Positions 25,787-34,234 of a DNA stretch of 64,000 nucleotides are shown piece after piece (position 1 is the first letter of the stretch; the number at the start of each line of letters is the position of its first letter). The notes under the pieces are model-generated. The model saw only the letters and a list, made by a program, of their open reading frames with translations, was not told where the DNA came from and searched no databases. This DNA comes from Rhizobium cauense. Lineage in GTDB: Bacteria > Pseudomonadota > Alphaproteobacteria > Rhizobiales > Rhizobiaceae. Location: NCBI RefSeq assembly GCF_019511525.1, contig NZ_JAEUAT010000026.1:1-64000 (forward strand), given 5' to 3'. The translations under genes were made by a program, and so were the position numbers.

Positions 25787-27157
25787 TCAAATGAAATCGC
25801 CGCGGATGACCTCTTCCGCCGACAAGGCCGCACCAAGGAGATCTTCGTCCCGCCCACCTATTGCCGACAGCAGGAACCCGACCGGCATGTTCGCGTCGCC
25901 CGTACCACAGGGGATCGAGACACCACACCAGTCGAGGAAGTTGCCAAGCATGGTGTTGCGCAGCGTCTTCCCATTGGTGGCAACAAAGAGATCGTCATCG
26001 GCCTCAAGGGGCTCAATTGGTGGTGCGATATGAGCGATCGTTGGGAGTGCGATGAAGCTATTGCCGATAAGGCGTCCGACATCGGCAATCAGCCTTTCGC
26101 GTCCCTCGAGTATCGCAAGATAGCTCGCCAATGTCGTCTTCTCGCCCATCCTCGTTCGCATCACGACACGGCGATCCATTTCAGAAGCTTGCGGCCCGGC
26201 AAGCCGTTCGCGGTGAAGTGCGAAGGCCTCTGCTGTAACAAGCGCGCCGTATTTCCCCATCAGCGCCAGGATCTCGTCAAAAGCGGGGATTTTGATGCGG
26301 CTTACTGAGGCTCCTTCTGCAACGAGCCAGTCGATGGCAGTTTCGAACGCAGCAACGACGCCAGCCTCCGCGCCATCGAAGACCACATTCTCAGGAACCA
26401 CAATGTCCAGTTCCTTGAGCGGGCGCCTTACGACGGATGGCGCAGCTGCGCCGCGCATACCCGCGTCGATCCATACGGTATCCTGGACAGTCCTGCACAG
26501 GGGACCCAGTGAATCGAGGCTCTTCGCCAGAGGAAAGACGCCCTCCATAGGGTAGCGACCGCGCGTTGCCTTGTAGCCGACTATACCATTGAAGGCGGCG
26601 GGGATGCGCACCGACCCCCCGGTATCGGTGCCGATCGCAACCGGCAGGAGACCAGCCGCGACCGCCACGCCGGCACCGGATGACGAGCCGCCGGGAATGC
26701 GCGGAACGTCGGGGCTACGCGGATTGTGGGGTGTACCGTAATGCGGGTTAAGCCCAAGCCCCGAGAAGGCGAACTCGCTCATGTTCGTGCAACCGACCGA
26801 GATGACACCGGCATGCCTCAGGGCCGAAACAACTGCCGCATCTGCTTGTGCGGCGGGCTCAGTGGCAAGTATCGTTGACCCGGCGGATGTCGCCCTCCCC
26901 TCGATGTCGAAAAGGTCCTTCCAGGCGAGGGGTATGCCGTCCAGTAGCCCTCGTGAGCGCCCTTCTTTCAATCGCTTCGACGAGGTCCTTGCCTCGCCAA
27001 GCGCGCGCTCTTTGAGAACTGCAGTAAAGATTGATTGATCCGGGTAGGCTTCAATGCCTTCGATAACAGCCTCGGTCACGTCGATAGGATCAACGGCTGC
27101 TGTCTGGATGAGACTGGAAAGCTGCGCGATAGACATCGCGCCAAAAGGTTTCGTCAT
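25787..27157 (-). CDS. Amidase signature family protein
   Basis: 456 residues. The Ser-cisSer-Lys triad is visible: Lys in IPLAWKDLFDIEG, cis-Ser in PGGSSSGAGVAVAAG and nucleophile Ser in GTDTGGSVRIPAAFNG. These enzymes hydrolyse amides, ureas or transfer ammonia. A stand-alone gene without gatB or gatC is a catabolic amidase rather than Glu-tRNA amidotransferase. ATG 27157 is chosen because the upstream in-frame extension lacks amidase features. It is the first gene of the operon with the isomerase-like and aldolase genes, suggesting that an amide-linked organic acid is broken down here. Confidence 0.9.
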   Translation of the reverse strand: MTKPFGAMSIAQLSSLIQTAAVDPIDVTEAVIEGIEAYPDQSIFTAVLKERALGEARTSSKRLKEGRSRGLLDGIPLAWKDLFDIEGRATSAGSTILATEPAAQADAAVVSALRHAGVISVGCTNMSEFAFSGLGLNPHYGTPHNPRSPDVPRIPGGSSSGAGVAVAAGLLPVAIGTDTGGSVRIPAAFNGIVGYKATRGRYPMEGVFPLAKSLDSLGPLCRTVQDTVWIDAGMRGAAAPSVVRRPLKELDIVVPENVVFDGAEAGVVAAFETAIDWLVAEGASVSRIKIPAFDEILALMGKYGALVTAEAFALHRERLAGPQASEMDRRVVMRTRMGEKTTLASYLAILEGRERLIADVGRLIGNSFIALPTIAHIAPPIEPLEADDDLFVATNGKTLRNTMLGNFLDWCGVSIPCGTGDANMPVGFLLSAIGGRDEDLLGAALSAEEVIRGDFI

Positions 27158-27387
27158 GGGGGTTTCCGCAATCTGTCTGACGCACCGAACTAAGCCGAAT
27201 TTCGACAGCACGCCAAGCCCTTAAAGTCAGATCAAACCGATTGGTTCGATTTTATGAACACTGCGTTTGCGTATCCGGTCTTCAACTTGAACCGCAGACA
27301 TCACAAATGACGGAAAGCGTGCTAGTATTCGCCGGCTTGAGAGGACGAGCGTACGCCGGTGCACGCCTCAGTGTAGGAGTAAAGACA

Positions 27388-27696
27388 ATGACAAACGGCG
27401 AGAGTTGGAACACGGCGCGCGGCGACGTGGTGCACCACCACGCAACGGATGACGAGCTGGACGGTATGGGTGAACGAGAATACGCCGAGCATGTGAACGC
27501 GCACAAACCATCGATGTCGGAACGAACGATCGTGATCGGAGCGCTTGCGCTTCTAGCGATCGCCGGATTGACGGTCCATTTTGGGGTCCCCATGGCTTCT
27601 GGCCTTGACACGTCAGCGGTCGGATCGATTTCGGAACCACTGCCGTCGGTCGATTTCTGCCGTGAGCACAGCCCTTACCCCAACAGATCCTGCTAG
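27388..27696 (+). CDS. Small single-span membrane protein, unknown function
   Basis: 102 residues from ATG 27388, with AGGAG ten bases upstream. Residues 1-45 are hydrophilic and His-rich (DVVHHHATDDELDG). One transmembrane helix follows (TIVIGALALLAIAGLTVHFG). The short tail ends FCREHSPYPNRSC with two Cys, which would be periplasmic if the N-terminus stays in the cytoplasm. I recognise no family. Confidence 0.5.
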   Translation: MTNGESWNTARGDVVHHHATDDELDGMGEREYAEHVNAHKPSMSERTIVIGALALLAIAGLTVHFGVPMASGLDTSAVGSISEPLPSVDFCREHSPYPNRSC

Positions 27697-27765
27697 GAAA
27701 ATGCCTCGATCCGGGCATGGACAACCCCTCGTGGCGAACTAGTTACGCACACGGGAGGGTCGTCA

Positions 27766-28203
27766 ATGCCCGGGGAGATCGATTACAATCTGGACCGCTT
27801 CATCGATGCGCAAAATGGCATTTATGAGCGTGCGCTGTCCGAGCTGAGGGCGGGGCGAAAGCGTTCCCACTGGATGTGGTTCATATTTCCGCAGATCGCG
27901 GGTCTTGGATCATCCTTCATGGCAGAAAAATATGCCATCCGTTCGGCAGAGGAAGCCTTGGCTTATCTTGCTGATCCGGTTCTCGGTAGCCGGATGGTGC
28001 GTTGTGCTGAGGCCGTGCTCTCCATCGAAGACAGGTCCGCGCATGACGTCTTTGGTTCTCCCGACGATTTGAAGCTAAAATCATCCATGACACTCTTTGC
28101 AGCCGTCAGTGAGCACGGATCGCCTTTTCACAGAGTGATTGATCGCTTCTACGAAGGCCGGTTTGATGAGCGCACGATCCAGCTTCTGGATGCAAGTAAT
28201 TAA
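27766..28203 (+). CDS. DUF1810 family protein
   Basis: 145 residues. Family features are YNLDRFIDAQNGIYERALSE, then RKRSHWMWFIFPQIAGLG and YAIRSAEEALAYLADPVLG, with DLKLKSSMTLFAA. DUF1810 proteins are small helical cytoplasmic proteins of unsettled function, common in proteobacteria. ATG 27766 has a GGGAGG at about -13. The stop overlaps by four bases the end of the opposite-strand small gene. No operon partner is seen. Confidence 0.88.
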   Translation: MPGEIDYNLDRFIDAQNGIYERALSELRAGRKRSHWMWFIFPQIAGLGSSFMAEKYAIRSAEEALAYLADPVLGSRMVRCAEAVLSIEDRSAHDVFGSPDDLKLKSSMTLFAAVSEHGSPFHRVIDRFYEGRFDERTIQLLDASN

Positions 28204-28388
28204 GGTGCGCTCGAATGCTCGAGCGAGTCTATTTCAGCCGATATTTCGACTATTTGGTCCCGCAATTCCCGCTCTGTGCCATCATCGATCTCTTCGTCGC
28301 CAAAGCAGCTGCGCGCTTCATAGAGCTCAAGCTTTTCCTCGAGTTCAGCGCGTCTGGCATACAAGCGATAAAGGTAACTGCAGTTCAT
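28200..28388 (-). CDS. Short coiled-coil protein, unknown function
   Basis: 62 residues from ATG 28388, preceded by GGAAG. The chain (YLYRLYARRAELEEKLELYE and DGTERELRDQIVEISAEIDS) shows a heptad-like pattern and is charged, so it should form a short helical hairpin or coiled coil. It lies directly downstream of the TetR gene on the same strand (68 bases). I recognise no family. Confidence 0.45.
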   Translation of the reverse strand: MNCSYLYRLYARRAELEEKLELYEARSCFGDEEIDDGTERELRDQIVEISAEIDSLEHSSAP

Positions 28389-28456
28389 TTTCTTGCTTCC
28401 CACATCACTCAGAAACGACAGTGAGAGCATATGGTTCCCGCCGCAAACGGGCGCCA

Positions 28457-29080
28457 TCACGCAAACGCGGTGATGGCGGCGTTGCAGGCCTTGGAGAAGT
28501 GGTTGCAGCAGGTGTCGTTACCCATTGCCTGGCGGGTTACGCGTGCACCCTCAAGCAGGAGTGTCAAAGTGTCGGCTAGAAGCTTTGGTTCGCGCGCACC
28601 GGCTGCAAGACAGAGTGCCTCAAGCCTGTCACGTTGCTCGGCCTTGTGGCGTTCGATAACACCGTAGGCGGGATGGCCCTCACCTTTCAGCTCGATCGCG
28701 GCATTGGCCAGATCGCAGCCCACGTGCTCGCCACAGAGACTCTGCGTTCTTGCCTCGACCCACGCCCTCAGTTGCGCCTTCGGATCGCCCGGATGAGAGG
28801 CATCAAGCTCGCGCCAGATCGCCTCCGCCTTTTCCGAGGCGCGCCGAAGCGTCTCGCACACCAATTCGTCCTTCGAGCCGAAATGGCGATAGAGTGTCAT
28901 TTTGTTGGTAAGAGCTGCATCCGCAATTGCGTCGACGCCAATACCGCGTATGCCGTGCTCTCTAAAAAGCTCGGCAGCGGTCGAGACAATTCGCTCCCGC
29001 GGCGGGATTTTATCGTCAGTGTTTGCAGGAGACAGCAGGTTCAACGATTCTGATTTTTTTGCGGACAAGGTCCTTGACAT
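28457..29080 (-). CDS. TetR-family transcriptional regulator
   Basis: 207 residues. The DNA-binding domain is RERIVSTAAELFREHGIRG, IGVDAIADAALTNKMTLYRHF, SKDELVCETL, typical of TetR repressors (about residues 28-75). The C-terminal ligand domain is not assignable. ATG 29080 is immediately followed upstream by a cluster of inverted repeats (29088-29125), the probable autoregulatory operator. That operator also faces a divergently transcribed small gene starting at 29206. The ligand is unknown; some relatives of this type repress efflux or redox genes. Confidence 0.88.
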   Translation of the reverse strand: MSRTLSAKKSESLNLLSPANTDDKIPPRERIVSTAAELFREHGIRGIGVDAIADAALTNKMTLYRHFGSKDELVCETLRRASEKAEAIWRELDASHPGDPKAQLRAWVEARTQSLCGEHVGCDLANAAIELKGEGHPAYGVIERHKAEQRDRLEALCLAAGAREPKLLADTLTLLLEGARVTRQAMGNDTCCNHFSKACNAAITAFA

Positions 29081-29087
29081 CCATGTG

Positions 29088-29125
29088 ACCGATCGGTAAC
29101 AAATGCATTGTTACTTACCGGTAAC
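29088..29125. promoter_or_regulatory. Probable TetR operator: overlapping inverted repeats between divergent genes
   Basis: Three symmetric elements overlap: ACCGATCGGT (29088-29097, perfect palindrome), GTAACAA-atgca-TTGTTAC (29096-29114) and GTTAC-ttaccg-GTAAC (29110-29125). They start eight bases before the TetR start codon and about 80 bases before the divergent small gene. This arrangement is typical of TetR autoregulation. Confidence 0.65.
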
Positions 29126-29205
29126 ACCACCCTTCGCAAAAGTCAATGTCGATGAATATGCGACTGCGGTGGAACACGGGCGACTGCCCACGAAAGGAGG
29201 CAACC

Positions 29206-29415
29206 ATGAGCAAGACCAGAGAAGACCTGACAATCACCGAAGCCCTTCGTGACCCACTGATCGCCATGGTGCTCCGTGCCGATGGCGTGAAACTCGACGA
29301 CTTCAAACGCCTCCTCGAGACGGCGGCCAAGAAGCGCGAGCAGCGAACCTCTCCGGTGGGCAAGTTTCTGAACGTGATTTCCAACAATCCGGCAGCCATG
29401 TGCAGCTATTGCTGA
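29206..29415 (+). CDS. Small protein of 69 residues divergent from the TetR gene, ends MCSYC
   Basis: ATG 29206 has a strong AAAGGAGG seven bases upstream. The 69 residues are helical and charged (KLDDFKRLLETAAKKREQR), with no signal peptide, and end in NPAAMCSYC, a CxxC pair at the extreme C-terminus that could bind metal or take part in redox. A good intrinsic terminator follows at 29446. Its position opposite the TetR gene, sharing the operator, suggests it is the regulated target. I recognise no family. Confidence 0.55.
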   Translation: MSKTREDLTITEALRDPLIAMVLRADGVKLDDFKRLLETAAKKREQRTSPVGKFLNVISNNPAAMCSYC

Positions 29416-29445
29416 AGTTTCGGGCGCTTCCCTGCCCCTGTGAGA

Positions 29446-29472
29446 GTCGTCGCTAACCAGCGACGGCTTTTT
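29446..29472 (+). terminator. Rho-independent terminator after the small MCSYC gene
   Basis: A 9-bp stem (GTCGTCGCT / AGCGACGGC, one G-T pair) with loop AACC is followed by TTTTT at 29468-29472. The 200 bases from here to the rhaDI terminator hold nothing else I can identify. Confidence 0.75.
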
Positions 29473-29668
29473 CCGTTTCGACCCATGCACTGCGAGAAAC
29501 GCGTATCCCGGGCTTACGAGTGTCCGCTCCCGCGAGGGTGCCCACATCTGGAAAGGCACTCCGACAACACGAACTTGGTAGCGCTCGCCATCTCCATCGC
29601 CAAGATGAAATGTCCGTAGGCGGCTGAATATCGCAACCGGCAGATCGTCGGTCAGCGGCAAACACAAA

Positions 29669-29695
29669 GGGCCGTTGGCTTGACGCCAGCGGCCC
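29669..29695 (-). terminator. Terminator of the rhaDI operon
   Basis: An 11-bp stem with one mismatch (GGGCCGTTGGC / GCCAGCGGCCC) and a five-base loop lies 26 bases after the rhaI stop. On the minus strand it is followed by TTTGTGTTT. Confidence 0.65.
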
Positions 29696-29721
29696 CACGA
29701 AAAGCCTTGGGAGGCTGAGGA

Positions 29722-31014
29722 TCAGATGATGCCGCCGCCACCGGCGACGGATGCGGGACGCTCTGCGGCGACCTTCTTGCGGTAGCCGCTGGCGCGGTAG
29801 GTCGCGACCGGATCGATCGCACCGCCAGCACGACGACGGGCTTCCGCCAGGATCGGCTCAACGTCCGTGCGGTAGCCCCGCTTTAGGGTTTCTGTCGCCA
29901 TCAGCGCGTCGTTTTCGTCCTGGAAGCCTGCCAGCGCCTTGCGGTCTACGATCAGCGCCTGCGCATAGGCGCGGCGAATTTCGTTGGCGCTGTTGATCAG
30001 GCTTTCGATCGGATCGGTCACATTGTGCGATTGATCGATCATGTGCGCCGGGTTGAAGTCGTTGACGCCGCGTTGTTCGGCCTCAACGAGCTCGTTGAAG
30101 ACGAGGAACAGGCGGTAAGGCTCGATTGCACCCGCGTCGAGATCGTCATCTCCGTACTTCGAGTCGTTGAAATGGAAGCCGCCGAGCTTGCCGAACTGGA
30201 TCAGGCGGGCGACGATCATCTCGATATTGGTGTTTGGCGCATGGTGGCCGAGGTCGACAAGGCAATGCGCTTTCGGTCCCAGCGTCTGGGCGATCAGGTA
30301 GTTGGTGCCCCAGTCCTGTACGACGGTCGAATAGAAGGCCGGCTCGTACATCTTGTGCTCGGAGAACAGCTTCCAGTCGTCAGGCAGCGCCTTGTAGATG
30401 TCGGCCATCGAGGCGAGATAACGTTCGAAGGCCTTCGTAAAGTTGCTCTGGCCCGGGAAGTTCGAACCATCGCCGACCCAGACGGTCAAAGCCTTCGAGC
30501 CGATGGCCTTGCCGATCTCGATGCATTCGATGTTGTGCTCGACGGCCTGCGCGCGCGTTGCCGCGTCGGTGTGGCTCAGCGAACCATACTTGTATGAATG
30601 GGCCTGGCCGGGCGCATCTGAGAAGGTATTGGAGTTCATTGCGTCGAAGCCGAGGCCGAGCTGATCGCCCTTTGCCTTCAATTCCTTGACGTCAGTCTTG
30701 TCCCAAGGAATGTGGAGCGAGACGTTCGGCGTGGCGCGCGTCAGCTCGTTGATGACCGAGCAGTCGTCCAGCTTGTCGAAAATGCCACGCGGCTCGCCGG
30801 TACCAGGGAAGCGGGCAAAGCGCGTCCCGCCCGTGCCCACGCCCCAGGACGGAACGGCGACGAAGAATTCGGATACGCGGCGCGTGACGTTTTCAATGTC
30901 GATGCCACGGCGCGAAAGGTTGGCGCCCAGCGCTTCGTAATCGGATTTGAGCGCGGATGCGCGCTTGTCGTTTTCCTGCGCAATCACATCCTGCGCGATT
31001 TTGGACTCGGCCAT
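29722..31014 (-). CDS. rhaI: L-rhamnose isomerase, rhizobial type
   Basis: 430 residues of the xylose-isomerase-like TIM barrel family that converts L-rhamnose to L-rhamnulose in rhizobia. Visible metal and substrate regions are FFVAVPSWGVGTGGTRFARF, SLHIPWDKTD, LFSEHKMYEPAFYSTVVQDWG (Glu/His), CLVDLGHHAPNTNIEM (Asp/His) and GGFHFNDSKYGDDDLD (Asp). ATG 31014 has a strong GGGAGGA; a longer in-frame start lacks one. It follows rhaD after 61 bases and ends the operon. The sequence differs from E. coli RhaA, as expected for this alphaproteobacterial variant. Confidence 0.95.
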   Translation of the reverse strand: MAESKIAQDVIAQENDKRASALKSDYEALGANLSRRGIDIENVTRRVSEFFVAVPSWGVGTGGTRFARFPGTGEPRGIFDKLDDCSVINELTRATPNVSLHIPWDKTDVKELKAKGDQLGLGFDAMNSNTFSDAPGQAHSYKYGSLSHTDAATRAQAVEHNIECIEIGKAIGSKALTVWVGDGSNFPGQSNFTKAFERYLASMADIYKALPDDWKLFSEHKMYEPAFYSTVVQDWGTNYLIAQTLGPKAHCLVDLGHHAPNTNIEMIVARLIQFGKLGGFHFNDSKYGDDDLDAGAIEPYRLFLVFNELVEAEQRGVNDFNPAHMIDQSHNVTDPIESLINSANEIRRAYAQALIVDRKALAGFQDENDALMATETLKRGYRTDVEPILAEARRRAGGAIDPVATYRASGYRKKVAAERPASVAGGGGII

Positions 31015-31075
31015 GAGTTCCTCCCGAGATAGTGGATGAGACGCGGCGGGCATAACGCCCGCCGCAGCAATTGAC

Positions 31076-33172
31076 TTAGCGTGGGAAGCTCTGCGCGTTG
31101 CCGGCATCAACATTGATGATGTTGCCGGTGGACTTTGCCGAGAGATCGGACGCCAGGAAGTAGATCGCTTCAGCGATGTCTTCAGGGAAGACGTTGAGCT
31201 TCAGCATGGAGCGCTTGCGGTAGTGCTCCTCGAGCTCGTTGATCTCGATCTTTGACGATGCTGCACGCTGCTCGCGCCACTCGCCGTTCCAGATTTTCGA
31301 TCCGCGCAGGACCGCATCCGGATTGACGGTGTTGACGCGAATGCCGGCTTCTGCGCCTTCCAGCGCCAGGCAACGGGCGAGATGGATCTCGGCAGCCTTG
31401 GCCGTGCAGTATGCGGCGGCATTTGGCGAGGAAGCCAGCCCGTTCTTGGACGCGACGAACACAACGTTGCCGCCGAGGTTCTGCTTGCGGAAAAGACGGA
31501 AGGCTTCGCGCGAAACGAGGAAGTAGCCGGTCGCCAGAATGTCGATATTCTTGTTCCACATCGAAAGCTCGGTGCTTTCGATCGGAGCGGACGAAGCGAT
31601 GCCGGCGTTCGAGACGAGGATATCGACGCCGCCGAACTCCACGCAGGCTTCCGCGAAGGACGAGATCACGCCGTCTTCCTTGGTCACATCGAGCTTGACG
31701 CCGCGAACGGCATCTGCACCGAACTGCTTGGCGAAATCAGCCTTGGTGCTGTCGAGGGCTTCCAGGTCGATATCGGCCAGAACCACGCAGGCACCCTCAC
31801 CGATCAGGCGGGCAGCTGTCGCGCGACCGATGCCGCCGGCGCCGCCGGTGACGAAGGCAACCTTTCCGGCCAGGCTCTTCGGCTTCGGCATGCGCTGAAG
31901 CTTGGCTTCTTCGAGCAGCCAGTATTCGATATCGAAGGCTTCCTGCTCAGGCAGACCTTGATATTCCGAAACGGTCGATGCGCCGCGCATGACGTTGATT
32001 GCGTTGACATAGAACTCGCTGGCGATGCGGGCAGTTGCCTTGTCGCGGGCAAACGAGAGCATGCCGACGCCGGGAACGAGGAAGATAACCGGGTTCGCGT
32101 CACGCATGGCGGGCGAATTGTCATGCTTGCAGTCGTTATAGTAGCGTGCATAGTCGGCGCGGTAGTCCTCGAGTGCCTTGTCGAGACCGGCAACGATCGC
32201 ATCCACGTCAGGCTTTGCCGGGTCGAAATCGACGATCAGCGGACGGATCTTGGTACGCAGGAAGTGGTCGGGGCAGCTCGTACCAAGCGCGCCAAGCGGC
32301 TGCAGGTTCTTCGAATTGACGAATTCGAGAACGGCGTCCTGATCATCAAAGTGACCGAGCTTGCGCTCCGCCTTGCCGATGCGGCCGCGGATTTCGGGCA
32401 TCAGGCGGGCTGCGATGGCGCGGCGCTGTTCAACAGCCAAGCTCTGCGTGGCCGCACCACCGAAGATGGTCTTGCCTTGTGTCTTTTCGGCGAACCAGAC
32501 AATCGCCTTGTTGATGATCTCGAGCGTCAGCTCGTAGCAGGCCTTTGCATCGTTGGCCCAGGTGAAGAGACCGTGGCTTTCGAGCACAACGCCCTTCGAG
32601 TTCGGGTTTGCCTTGACGAAGGCTTCGAGATCGAGGCCGAGCTGGAAGCCCGGGCGGCGCCACGGCAGCCAGCCGATTTCGTCGCCAAAGATCTGCTTCG
32701 TCAGTTCCTTGGAGTTCTTCGAAGCGGCGATTGCGATGATCGCATCGGGATGCATGTGGTCGACATGCGTGAAGGGCACGAAACCATGCAGCGGCGTGTC
32801 GATCGAAGCGGCGCGGCTGTTTAGGTTATAGGTGCAATGCGGGAGGAAGCCGACCATACGGTCTTCGTCTTCAACGCCCTTGTAGATACTCTTCAGCGAG
32901 TCCAGCTTGTCCTGGTAAAGGGTCGCAAAGCCATCAAGCTTGATGGTGCCGACGTCGCCGCCAGAACCCTTGACCCAGAGAACCTTGACCTTTTCACCTG
33001 TCAACGGGTCGGTTTCCATGACCTTTGCAGAGGTGTTACCGCCGCCATAATTGGTGATGCGCTTATCGGCACCAAGCAGATTCGAGCGATACAGCAGCTT
33101 GCCTGGCTCATCGAGGCCAGCAGCGTAAGCATCGTCCCAACGGTTATCTAGAAGCCGGACGGTGGCCGCCAT
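31076..33172 (-). CDS. rhaD: Bifunctional rhamnulose-1-phosphate aldolase / short-chain dehydrogenase
   Basis: 698 residues. The N-terminal 400 are a class II aldolase with GGGNTSAKV, FTHVDHMHPDAI (zinc His) and LESHGLFTW. The C-terminal 260 are a short-chain dehydrogenase with TGGAGGIGRATA, the catalytic Ser in VFVASKNG and YCTAK (YxxxK). The aldolase splits L-rhamnulose-1-phosphate to dihydroxyacetone phosphate and L-lactaldehyde, which the dehydrogenase domain is expected to oxidise to lactate. ATG 33172 is preferred (GGGAGGAT just upstream); the ATG at 33247 has no ribosome binding site and lies in the divergent promoter. It is the first gene of the rhaDI operon. Confidence 0.94.
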   Translation of the reverse strand: MAATVRLLDNRWDDAYAAGLDEPGKLLYRSNLLGADKRITNYGGGNTSAKVMETDPLTGEKVKVLWVKGSGGDVGTIKLDGFATLYQDKLDSLKSIYKGVEDEDRMVGFLPHCTYNLNSRAASIDTPLHGFVPFTHVDHMHPDAIIAIAASKNSKELTKQIFGDEIGWLPWRRPGFQLGLDLEAFVKANPNSKGVVLESHGLFTWANDAKACYELTLEIINKAIVWFAEKTQGKTIFGGAATQSLAVEQRRAIAARLMPEIRGRIGKAERKLGHFDDQDAVLEFVNSKNLQPLGALGTSCPDHFLRTKIRPLIVDFDPAKPDVDAIVAGLDKALEDYRADYARYYNDCKHDNSPAMRDANPVIFLVPGVGMLSFARDKATARIASEFYVNAINVMRGASTVSEYQGLPEQEAFDIEYWLLEEAKLQRMPKPKSLAGKVAFVTGGAGGIGRATAARLIGEGACVVLADIDLEALDSTKADFAKQFGADAVRGVKLDVTKEDGVISSFAEACVEFGGVDILVSNAGIASSAPIESTELSMWNKNIDILATGYFLVSREAFRLFRKQNLGGNVVFVASKNGLASSPNAAAYCTAKAAEIHLARCLALEGAEAGIRVNTVNPDAVLRGSKIWNGEWREQRAASSKIEINELEEHYRKRSMLKLNVFPEDIAEAIYFLASDLSAKSTGNIINVDAGNAQSFPR

Positions 33173-33259
33173 GTCATCCTCCCATAAAGAAATTTCTTGA
33201 GGACGCGGAACGAGAACTGCGCCCTTTGCGCTGACGGTATCGCTCATCAAAATACGCGT

Positions 33260-33332
33260 TGTCAATCGAAAACGATCAAATTCGCTTATTGTGCAGTGCA
33301 ATATGCAAATTTCTGATCGTTTTTGATTGACA
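33260..33332. promoter_or_regulatory. Divergent rha promoter region with 19-bp inverted repeat, probable RhaR operator
   Basis: TGTCAATCGAAAACGATCA (33260-33278) and its inverted copy TGATCGTTTTTGATTGACA (33314-33332) differ at one position and are 35 bases apart. The outer end of each copy is TTGACA reading outward, a consensus -35 box for rhaD (minus) and rhaR (plus). Candidate -10 hexamers are weak (GATACC on the minus strand, AATAAG on the plus strand). The rhaR one would leave a leader of only about 12 bases. A DeoR-type repressor bound here would shut both operons. Confidence 0.7.
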
Positions 33333-33373
33333 CATTCTCACAACTGCGAAATAAGCAAGCTAGGAGGAACCCC

Positions 33374-34183
33374 ATGCACGAACGCGAACGCCATCGCATC
33401 ATTCTGAGCGCCGTTCAGGAGAAGTCCGTTGTCACGGTTCAGGATATTTCCGAGCTGACCGAGGCTTCTGAGGCGACCATTCGACGTGACATCACGGCCC
33501 TTCATGTGCAGGGAAAGATCCGCCGCGTTCGCGGTGGGGCGGAGGCTGTGCATCCACCGCAGCTCGGAAATCTAGCCGGACGCCCATTCCGCGTTTCAGA
33601 ATCAGTCAATATCGATAAAAAGCGCTCAATAGCGCGAGCCGCAGTCGATTTGTGCGACCCCGGCGATGCGATCATCATCAACGGTGGCACCACCACCTTC
33701 CAGATGGTGCACTTCATGGCGGCCCATCGCATGCAGGTCATGACGAACTCGTTTGCGATCGCAGAGCATCTCGTCAAGCACTCGAAGAATACGGTCACCG
33801 TGCCTGGAGGCGTGATCTATCGCGAGCAGAGCCTGATCCTGTCGCCTTTCGACAATGATGCGATCCGCAATTTCTACGCCCGTCGCTTTTTTATCGGCGC
33901 ACAGGGCGTAGGGCCGCACGGCATCATGGAAGCCGACGCGCAGATTATTCAGAGTGAACAGAAGCTGATGCACCAGGCCGACGAACTCGTCGTCATGGTT
34001 GATTCCAGCAAGTTTAACCGCCGGTCGAGCCTGATCTTGTGCCCGCTCGACCGTGTTTCGACCATCATCACCGATGAGGGAATTCCCGAAGAGTCGGTAC
34101 GGATGATCGAGGATGCGGGCATCAGACTCGTCATTGCGAGCACGATCTCGCAAGCGAAGGAGGATTCCTCGTCGGTCGCGTGA
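33374..34183 (+). CDS. rhaR: DeoR-family transcriptional regulator of rhamnose genes
   Basis: 269 residues. An N-terminal DeoR helix-turn-helix is seen (VTVQDISELTEASEATIRRD, then LHVQGKIRRVRGGAEAV), followed by the sugar-phosphate-sensing DeoRC domain (IINGGTTTFQMVHFM, TVPGGVIYREQSLI, ADELVVMVDSSKF). In Rhizobium leguminosarum RhaR is the negative regulator of this locus. ATG 33374 has TAGGAGG about seven bases upstream. It is the first gene of the rightward operon and lies next to its likely operator. Confidence 0.9.
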   Translation: MHERERHRIILSAVQEKSVVTVQDISELTEASEATIRRDITALHVQGKIRRVRGGAEAVHPPQLGNLAGRPFRVSESVNIDKKRSIARAAVDLCDPGDAIIINGGTTTFQMVHFMAAHRMQVMTNSFAIAEHLVKHSKNTVTVPGGVIYREQSLILSPFDNDAIRNFYARRFFIGAQGVGPHGIMEADAQIIQSEQKLMHQADELVVMVDSSKFNRRSSLILCPLDRVSTIITDEGIPEESVRMIEDAGIRLVIASTISQAKEDSSSVA

Positions 34184-34234
34184 GTGGCACCGGCAGGATG
34201 TATTCAAGCCTTAACAACGTGGGAGGATGAAAGC

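Noticed and set aside
29473..29667. Minus-strand frame running through the terminator region toward the TetR-linked gene
   Set aside because: It has no start signal, crosses a good terminator and overlaps the small gene on the other strand, so it is treated as non-coding.
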